Assembly: GCF_003544915.1 (NCBI RefSeq)
Contig: NZ_CP032097.1
Coordinates: 930,001-994,000, forward strand
Direction: 5' to 3'
DNA from: Arcobacter ellisii
GTDB lineage: Bacteria; Campylobacterota; Campylobacteria; Campylobacterales; Arcobacteraceae
DNA length: 64,000 nucleotides
This document shows positions 58,575 through 64,000 of this stretch, in pieces. Within the stretch, counting starts at the first letter, position 1. Each line of letters begins with the position of its first letter. A program made the translations under genes and the position numbers. The notes under the pieces were generated by a model, which saw nothing but the letters and a program-made list of their open reading frames with translations, ran no database searches and was not told where the DNA came from.

Positions 58575-59876
58575 TTAGTTTTTGAACATTTTTATAAATT
58601 TATCAAAACCAAAAGCTTTGATTGTTAGATAAAAAAGAATAAACCCACTTAATGTACTTGCAAATGCAAGTCCCGCTGCTCCGTAAGGTTTGATTAATAT
58701 TAAAGAAAAAACAATATTCCAAGCTAAACTTTTCATAGAAATTTTTGCAGTTAAAAATTGTTGTTCATTTGAATATAACCAAAGTGAGAAGATTTTTGCT
58801 AATCCAAAAGGTAAAAGACCAATTAAATACATAGTTAAAATTAAAGCTGTATTTTGTGTATCTTCACTTGTAAAAGCACCTCTTTCAAAAAGAAGTTTTA
58901 TTATAAATTCATTAAAAACTATTCCAATTAACATAGAAATAGATAAAACAGCAAATAAAATAAATGAAGATTTTTTCATCAAATGTAAAGCTCTATTTTC
59001 ATCTTTATTTTTTATTGCCTTTGCTACCATTGGAAATAGGGCGATTGATGTTGCAATTGCAAAAATAGCAAGAGGCAGTTGGAAAACTCTATTTGCGTAA
59101 TATAGATAAGAGATAGAACCACTTATTAAAAATGAAGCTAACCAAGTATCTATAAATGCTGATAAATGCATAGTTGATGAACCTAAAGTTGCAGAAAAAA
59201 AGTTTTTATAAAATTTTGTCTCTTCTTTTTTCTTATGTTTTTTGAAATGAAAAATTTTACATAAATTTGCTTTTTTAACAGCAATTAAATGAACAATAAT
59301 TTGTAAAATTCCTCCAAAAATAACCCCATAAGATAAATAAAATGTAATTTCATATTTATCCATATTTTTTGAAATTAAAAGAGCAGCAATCATTCCAAGA
59401 TTTAAAAGAGCTGTTGAATAAGCACTCGTTGCAAAATGGTGTTTATATTGTAAAAGTGCAGCCATAAATGTAACAGTAAAAATAATAGGCAAATAATAAA
59501 AATTTATTGCAAAAAGTGGAGCTGCTAAATCAACTGTTTCTTGGCTAAATCCTATTGCAAAGGCTTTTGCTACAATATGAGAAAACATAGTTACAATCAA
59601 AGATAAAATAATCAAAAATCCAAATAGTTGTAAAAAAACAACTGATGAGAATCTGATTTTATGTTTTGATTTTGCATATGAGGGAATAAAAGCTTGTGTA
59701 AAAGCTCCATCAGCAAAAATACTTCTAAATAAATTTGGTAATTTAAAAGCGATAAAGAAAATATCAGAATAGATATTTGCCCCTAAAATTGAGGCTGTTA
59801 GTAAATCTCTTACAAAACCTAAAATCCTTGAAACTAAAATACCTGAGCTATTTGTAAAAATTGATTTAATTAACAT
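58575..59876 (-). CDS. murJ: Lipid II flippase MurJ
   Basis: A 433-residue MOP-superfamily protein with about 12-14 helices. The start IFTNSSGILVSRILGFVRDLLTASILGANIYSDIFFIAFKLPNLFRSIFADGAFTQAFIPSY is the conserved MurJ N-terminus with its Arg and Asp residues. It moves lipid II for peptidoglycan synthesis. It is somewhat short for the family, because the C-terminal pair of helices found in longer homologues is reduced. It overlaps the nuclease gene by one base. Confidence 0.93.
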   Translation of the reverse strand: MLIKSIFTNSSGILVSRILGFVRDLLTASILGANIYSDIFFIAFKLPNLFRSIFADGAFTQAFIPSYAKSKHKIRFSSVVFLQLFGFLIILSLIVTMFSHIVAKAFAIGFSQETVDLAAPLFAINFYYLPIIFTVTFMAALLQYKHHFATSAYSTALLNLGMIAALLISKNMDKYEITFYLSYGVIFGGILQIIVHLIAVKKANLCKIFHFKKHKKKEETKFYKNFFSATLGSSTMHLSAFIDTWLASFLISGSISYLYYANRVFQLPLAIFAIATSIALFPMVAKAIKNKDENRALHLMKKSSFILFAVLSISMLIGIVFNEFIIKLLFERGAFTSEDTQNTALILTMYLIGLLPFGLAKIFSLWLYSNEQQFLTAKISMKSLAWNIVFSLILIKPYGAAGLAFASTLSGFILFYLTIKAFGFDKFIKMFKN

Positions 59877-61450
59877 TAATTTCCTACTTTGTAATCTGTT
59901 GTATTATGAATATGAATTTGCATATTTCCTCTAAAAGAAGATAAATGACCATTTAAAATAGTAATATCCTCTCCATTTTTTGGAAGTATATTTCTATCTT
60001 TTGCATAAAGTTTTATGTATTGTTTTTCATTTATAAATAATTTTGAATTTTTTACTTTACCTTTTAGATTTGTTATTACTTCATTTTCATATTTAAAATC
60101 AAAAATATTAATATTTGATCCATCTAAAAATAAATCTTTATAATTTTTTAAATCTTTTTCTTCTTCAATTACAAAATCTCTAATCTCTTTTAAACCATAA
60201 TGAGTATAAATTTGATTAACTTGAATATTGTAAGAAAAACCAAGTTTTAGATGTTGAGCATTTTTATAAATAAAAATTGCTCTGTCATTTTCTCTTTTTA
60301 TTATAGCTTTGTCATCATCTTTGTAAATAACAATAACATCATTTATAAAAATCGGTTTTGATAACTTTTCTTCTTTATATAAATCACTAATAGTTTTGAT
60401 TTCTTCTTTATTTTGTTCAATTTGTTTTATACTATTTCTATCTTTTTCTTTTATTGAAAATTCTGCAAAAATTGGAAGATGGTCTGAAAAACCTTCCCCT
60501 TTATGGATTTTATTAAAGCCATTTTTGCTCATTTCCCATCTAATTATTTTTCCATTTTCATATAAATAATTAGGTTTAAAAATTTTAAAAGAATTTGGAA
60601 TATATGATAGATTTTTATTATCAAAAAGAGCAGGGGGAATTAAAATGCTATCTGGGGTATTGTTTTGATTTTTAAATTTTGTTGAAAATCTTTCACTTGA
60701 ATTTATATCTAACCATAAATTATAATGAACTCTTTTTTCCTCTTTTAAAATATTTTCATAAGTTACAAATTTTTCATCTATTGTTGTATTTAAAATTTGA
60801 TTAATTCCTGTAACTCCTGAGGTATTATTTAATTTTTGACTTTTTTTAAATGTTTCAAATTCGTTATAATCAGAATTAAAATCACCAATTAAAATATAAT
60901 CATAATCTTTTGTTATCTCTTTTACTCTATCTTGTAAAACTTTTGCATATTTAACTCTATAACTTTCTCCTACAGCTTTTGAAGGCCAATGGTTATTAAA
61001 AACTTTAAATTCAACATCATCATATATAAAAGTAGTTTCAAGAATAGGTCTAAAAACTCTTGTTCTAAATTTTACATCTATATGATTTGTGCTTTTAATT
61101 TCTACTTTTGATAAAAATCCTAAACCAATTGCAGAATCTGAATATTTAATATAAGAATAATATTTATATTTTGGAAGTTTTTTTTGCAAAAGAATCATTA
61201 AATCTCTATTTTCAATCTCTTGTAAAGCAATAATATCTGCATCAAGATTTTCTAAAACTTCAATTACATGATTTAGTTTTATATTGAAGTTTTTTTCATT
61301 CCATAAAGATTTACTGTTTGGTATAAATTCAGTATATTCATCTTTGTCTGTTTTTAAGTCAAATAAATTTTCAACATTGTATGTTGCAATTTTTAAATTG
61401 TTTGCATTTGAATATATAAATAAAAGAAAAAAGATTAAAAATTTATACAA
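59876..61450 (-). CDS. Exported endonuclease/exonuclease/phosphatase-family protein
   Basis: A 524-residue protein with a signal peptide (to about residue 17). The EEP domain (about 18-330) shows IATYNVENLFD, IIALQEIENRDL, the catalytic FNNHWPSKA, GDFNSDYNEF and SDHLPIFAEF. Residues about 365-524 form a beta-rich extension resembling two OB-fold-like units (NDVIVIYKDDDKAIIKREND and GKVKNSKLFINEKQYIKLYAKD). The layout resembles secreted nucleases, which may process extracellular DNA. Phosphatase activity is also possible. Confidence 0.82.
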   Translation of the reverse strand: MYKFLIFFLLFIYSNANNLKIATYNVENLFDLKTDKDEYTEFIPNSKSLWNEKNFNIKLNHVIEVLENLDADIIALQEIENRDLMILLQKKLPKYKYYSYIKYSDSAIGLGFLSKVEIKSTNHIDVKFRTRVFRPILETTFIYDDVEFKVFNNHWPSKAVGESYRVKYAKVLQDRVKEITKDYDYILIGDFNSDYNEFETFKKSQKLNNTSGVTGINQILNTTIDEKFVTYENILKEEKRVHYNLWLDINSSERFSTKFKNQNNTPDSILIPPALFDNKNLSYIPNSFKIFKPNYLYENGKIIRWEMSKNGFNKIHKGEGFSDHLPIFAEFSIKEKDRNSIKQIEQNKEEIKTISDLYKEEKLSKPIFINDVIVIYKDDDKAIIKRENDRAIFIYKNAQHLKLGFSYNIQVNQIYTHYGLKEIRDFVIEEEKDLKNYKDLFLDGSNINIFDFKYENEVITNLKGKVKNSKLFINEKQYIKLYAKDRNILPKNGEDITILNGHLSSFRGNMQIHIHNTTDYKVGN

Positions 61451-61503
61451 AAAAGAATCTCCGACAATTTTTTTGTAATCTTATCGAAGATATTATTTTT
61501 AAG

Positions 61504-61528
61504 AGGTAAAACTTTAAAAGTTTTACCT
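61504..61528 (-). terminator. Hairpin after rrc
   Basis: AGGTAAAACTT and AAGTTTTACCT form a perfect 11-base-pair stem with a three-base loop, 11 bases after the rrc stop. No long U-tract follows on the minus strand, so termination may be partial, or it may protect the mRNA end. Confidence 0.5.
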
Positions 61529-61538
61529 AATTTGGAGT

Positions 61539-62198
61539 TTATCCTCTTGTTACATCATCACATTTTTTCTTGAAGTACTCTTTTTCTACTCTACATAATG
61601 GACACTCTTTTGGTGGTTTTTTACCTCTATGCACATGTCCACAAACTTCACATACCCACTCTTCTTCCTCTTCAGATTCAAAGAAACCTTCATCTTCTAA
61701 AGCTTGTAAAAGTTCTCTATACTCTTTTTCATGTTCAACTTCAACTTTTCCAATTGCTTTAAATAATCTTGCAATCTCTTTTAATCCTTCTTCTTTTGCA
61801 ATTGCTTCAAAATTTGGATACATTTCTTCATGTTCATATTGCTCTCCATCTGCTGCAGTTACAATATTTTTAGCAGTTGAATCAAGTTCATAATCATTTA
61901 CTAATTTGTTGTAAGCTTTGTATTCTGCACGTGCGTGATATTTTTCATTAACTGCAGCTTCATGGAAAAACTTTGCAATTCTATGATACCCTTGTTCGTA
62001 AGCAATATCACCATATAAATCATATTTATTTCTTGCCATTGATTCACCTGCAAATGCTTTCATCAAATTAACAGCAGTTAAATTTGTTGTAATCATTTCC
62101 ATCTCTTGACCACAGCAGTGTAAAGTTCCACCACCAACGTTTTGTACTTCTACTTCATTTCCACATTTATTACATTTATAAGTTTCGTATTGTTTCAT
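61539..62198 (-). CDS. rrc: Desulforubrerythrin (Rrc-type)
   Basis: A 219-residue non-haem iron protein with three parts: a desulforedoxin-like N-terminus with Cys9, Cys12, Cys28, Cys29; a central four-helix diiron rubrerythrin domain (FAGESMARNKYDLYGDIAYEQGYHRIAKFFHEAAVNEKYHA, and EIARLFKAIGKVEVEHEKEY); and a C-terminal rubredoxin with CEVCGHVH...CPLC. This is the Rrc layout known from Campylobacter jejuni, which reduces hydrogen peroxide. It is divergent from perR. Confidence 0.95.
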   Translation of the reverse strand: MKQYETYKCNKCGNEVEVQNVGGGTLHCCGQEMEMITTNLTAVNLMKAFAGESMARNKYDLYGDIAYEQGYHRIAKFFHEAAVNEKYHARAEYKAYNKLVNDYELDSTAKNIVTAADGEQYEHEEMYPNFEAIAKEEGLKEIARLFKAIGKVEVEHEKEYRELLQALEDEGFFESEEEEEWVCEVCGHVHRGKKPPKECPLCRVEKEYFKKKCDDVTRG

Positions 62199-62249
62199 TT
62201 TTTTCCCTTTTATTTTAAATTCTTTTATTATATCATTAAATAAACTAAA

Positions 62250-62273
62250 CTTTAATAATTAATTTTATTAAAG
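62250..62273. promoter_or_regulatory. Perfect palindrome between rrc and perR
   Basis: CTTTAATAA-TTAATT-TTATTAAAG has perfect 9-base arms and lies 52 bases before the rrc start. Its A/T-rich dyad form is like Fur/PerR boxes, so it is a candidate PerR site for rrc; binding is inference. Confidence 0.55.
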
Positions 62274-62347
62274 GATAAATTTTATTATTTTAATTGTAAA
62301 ATATTAAAACTTAAAAGAAAATTATTTTCCAATGCAAATTTTTATGT

Positions 62348-62353
62348 TATAAT
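62348..62353 (+). promoter_or_regulatory. Candidate perR -10 box
   Basis: TATAAT within GTTATAATAAC, itself a dyad. Its symmetry suggests that a regulator could overlap the promoter, for example PerR autoregulation. It would leave a leader of about 90 bases before perR, which has an AAAGGAAG ribosome site. Confidence 0.45.
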
Positions 62354-62451
62354 AACACAAGTAGAGTTTTTTAGAAAAAATATCTAAAAAGCTATATAAT
62401 TTATGTGGAAATAAATATTAAAGTAGTATCATTCCGCGAAAGGAAGAATTT

Positions 62452-62856
62452 ATGACAAATTATACAAATTTATTAAAAGAATATGATTTAAAAGTTACTC
62501 CACAAAGAGTAGCGATTGTTGAAGAACTTTATAAAAATGGTCATATGAACATTGATGATTTATACAAAAAACTATTATCTAAGTTCCCTTCAGTATCATT
62601 AGCAACTATTTATAAAAATATTAATGCAATGGTTGAAAAAGTTTTTCTTTCAGAAGTTAAGTTGCCAAATTCTAAATCAGTGTATGAATTGGTAAAAACT
62701 GAACATGCACATTTAGTATGTTCTTCTTGTGGATATATTGAAGATATCATATTAGATGCTTCATCTATTCAAGAACAAGCAAATAACTTAAGCTCATTTA
62801 AAATTGATTCAACAAGTATCGTTTTAAGTGGTTTATGTCCTCACTGTTCAAAATAG
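62452..62856 (+). CDS. perR: PerR/Fur-family peroxide-responsive regulator
   Basis: A 134-residue Fur-superfamily repressor. The winged helix (about 10-80) has TPQRVAIVEELYKNGHMNIDDLYKKL and SVSLATIYKNINAMVEK. The C-terminal part has HAHLVCSSCGYIEDI and CPHC, the two CxxC pairs of a structural zinc site. Position opposite rrc favours PerR over Fur. Its own histidine/aspartate iron site cannot be proven by eye. Confidence 0.85.
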   Translation: MTNYTNLLKEYDLKVTPQRVAIVEELYKNGHMNIDDLYKKLLSKFPSVSLATIYKNINAMVEKVFLSEVKLPNSKSVYELVKTEHAHLVCSSCGYIEDIILDASSIQEQANNLSSFKIDSTSIVLSGLCPHCSK

Positions 62857-62882
62857 TCTAGTTTATAACTAGGCTATTTTTT
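62852..62882. terminator. Bidirectional terminator between perR and ybeY
   Basis: AATAGTCTAG and CTAGGCTATT make a 10-base-pair stem with one G-U, a seven-base loop and a trailing T run. It includes the perR stop and serves both converging genes. Confidence 0.75.
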
Positions 62883-63300
62883 AAGAGTTTCTTACTATTA
62901 AACTATTTGGTAAGTTAAACTCTTTTATTAACTCTTCTTCTTTATTTCTATGTTCACCATTATCAACTTCATGGTCATAACCTAAAAGATGTAAAATTCC
63001 ATGAATAAATAAAAGTGTAAATTCCTCATCAAAACTATGTCCATACTCTTTTGCTTTTTCTTCCACAAAATCAGTTGAAATTACAATTGAACCTAACGGT
63101 GCATCAGGAAAATCATAATCAAGTGGAAAACTTAAAACATCAGTAGCTTTGTCTATATTTCTATGCACTTTATTTAAAGCTTGAATTTCATCATTTTTTA
63201 CTACAAGAAGTTCAATATCTTTATTTGTAAGTGAATCTGTTATCTTTTCAATTGTTGAAATATTAATTTCAAATTCAGTGCTATTATCTATATCAATCAT
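62881..63300 (-). CDS. ybeY: Endoribonuclease YbeY (rRNA maturation factor)
   Basis: A 139-residue zinc ribonuclease for 16S 3' processing and ribosome quality control. The metal motif is FIHGILHLLGYDHE (three His), and TDVLSFPLD is the second signature. AAGGAAAAA precedes the ATG. It follows the end of radA, with a short duplicated segment between. Confidence 0.95.
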   Translation of the reverse strand: MIDIDNSTEFEINISTIEKITDSLTNKDIELLVVKNDEIQALNKVHRNIDKATDVLSFPLDYDFPDAPLGSIVISTDFVEEKAKEYGHSFDEEFTLLFIHGILHLLGYDHEVDNGEHRNKEEELIKEFNLPNSLIVRNS

Positions 63301-63309
63301 TTTTTTCCT

Positions 63310-63336
63310 TTAAAATAGTTCTATCATTTTTGAGAC
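63310..63336 (-). repeat. Duplicated copy of the radA 3' end
   Basis: These 27 bases repeat the last codons of radA (63346-63372) with a few mismatches, 36 bases away. Read in the radA frame after its stop they again spell VSKMIELF and a stop. See the matching finding. Confidence 0.75.
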
Positions 63337-63345
63337 ACATAAATT

Positions 63346-64000
63346 CTAAAATAATTCTATCATTTTAGAGACTTCATCAACCGCAAAAGTTTTAATGTCA
63401 AGTTTCAGATTTGTTTTTTGAGCAATCACCGCTTTTTTTATACCTTGAGCTTGTGCTTCTTTTAATCTTAAATCAATAGAATAAACATCTTTTATTTCAC
63501 CTGTTAGGGAAACTTCACCAATAAAAGCTGACTCTTTTGAAATAGGTCTATCTCTATAAGAAGATATTATTGCAGCAATTACAGCTAAATCTGCTGAACT
63601 CTCTTTGATTTTTATTCCACCACTTATATTTATAAAAACATCATAATTATTTAGTGGCAAATCTATCTTTTTTTCAAGTAAAGCTAAAAGCATAGTAAGT
63701 CTATTTGCATCAAAACCAGTTGCACTTCTTTTTGGATTTGGATAAGTGCTTTCAGTTACAAGTGCTTGAACTTCAAGGATGATTGCACGACTTCCTTCCA
63801 TTGTTACTGTTAAAGCTGAGCCACTTTGAGATTTACTTTTATCAAAAAATTTTGAAGCTATATCTTTTGCACTAATTAATCCCTCTTGCGTCATTTCAAA
63901 AATACCAATTTCACTTGTACTTCCAAATCGGTTTTTAAAACCTCTTAGCATTCGCAGTTCCCTGCTTGCTTCTCCCTCAAAATATAAAACAGTATCAACC
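63346..64000 (-). CDS. radA: DNA repair protein RadA, C-terminal part
   Basis: The frame stays open to the right edge, so only about the last 217 codons are present. The diagnostic KNRFG motif is at MLRGFKNRFGSTSEIGIFEM, and the Lon-protease-like C-terminal domain follows (SRAIILEVQALV, FINISGGIKIKESSADLAV, GEVSLTGEIKDVYSID). RadA (Sms) is a RecA-like helicase for recombination and branch migration. The Walker motifs and zinc finger lie beyond the window. Confidence 0.95.
   Translation of the reverse strand, partial: VDTVLYFEGEASRELRMLRGFKNRFGSTSEIGIFEMTQEGLISAKDIASKFFDKSKSQSGSALTVTMEGSRAIILEVQALVTESTYPNPKRSATGFDANRLTMLLALLEKKIDLPLNNYDVFINISGGIKIKESSADLAVIAAIISSYRDRPISKESAFIGEVSLTGEIKDVYSIDLRLKEAQAQGIKKAVIAQKTNLKLDIKTFAVDEVSKMIELF

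Overview
The window is a chromosomal segment of a low-GC member of the Campylobacterota. It is most likely an Arcobacter/Aliarcobacter-type organism. The clues are the AT-rich third codon positions, the 16S rRNA, the OorDABC 2-oxoglutarate oxidoreductase, a desulforubrerythrin (Rrc) beside a PerR-type regulator, a CetA/CetB-like energy-taxis pair, and a gene order (msbA, pyrD, M16 peptidase, dapA, SDR) that I remember from Campylobacter. Species was not tested by any search. Nearly everything is chromosomal core; I see no insertion sequence, prophage, CRISPR array or plasmid backbone.

Layout. 1-459 is the end of a urea ABC-transporter ATPase. 599-5481 is a complete urease operon (ureD, fused ureAB, ureC, ureE, ureF, ureG). 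5491-10909 is a tripartite RND efflux operon read leftward, opposite a MarR regulator (11011) with two copies of a palindromic operator between them. 11.5-17.5 kb holds a diguanylate cyclase, exonuclease III, two transporters, an acetyltransferase and small proteins. 17.4-20.9 kb holds sugar-nucleotide genes (pgi, galU, phosphomannomutase). 21.1-26.9 kb is a full rRNA operon (16S, tRNA-Ile, tRNA-Ala, 23S, 5S) with a consensus promoter, processing stems and a terminator, followed by tRNA-Thr. 27-32.3 kb is rich in purine and pyrimidine salvage (NCS2 permease, phosphoribosyltransferase, upp, uraA). 32.3-40.4 kb mixes a YajQ protein, a membrane protein without a normal start codon, a two-component system, a NUDIX hydrolase, cytochrome c, phospholipase A, rpe, trpF, a DnaQ-like exonuclease and an HD hydrolase. 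40.4-43.3 kb is oorDABC. 43.6-46.8 kb carries a methyltransferase, a cysteine-cluster protein, a TPR lipoprotein and trpC. 46.8-49.8 kb has a frameshifted LysR gene, a DmpI-like tautomerase and the CetB/CetA pair. 49.9-61.5 kb is a long leftward run of envelope and biosynthesis genes. 61.5-64 kb holds rrc, perR, ybeY and the end of radA.

Functional links. Urea uptake and urease would feed ammonia to the cell. The efflux operon is probably repressed by its divergent MarR protein. PerR and Rrc face each other across a perfect palindrome, suggesting peroxide control of an oxygen-defence protein. PgsA, MsbA, MurJ, RseP, PldA and the FabL-like reductase together serve the envelope. The strongest oddities are a conserved membrane protein whose only well-placed start is ATA, a LysR gene broken by one base next to an intact target-like palindrome, and a 36-base tandem duplication of the radA 3' end. 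I found no convincing evidence of an entirely new system.
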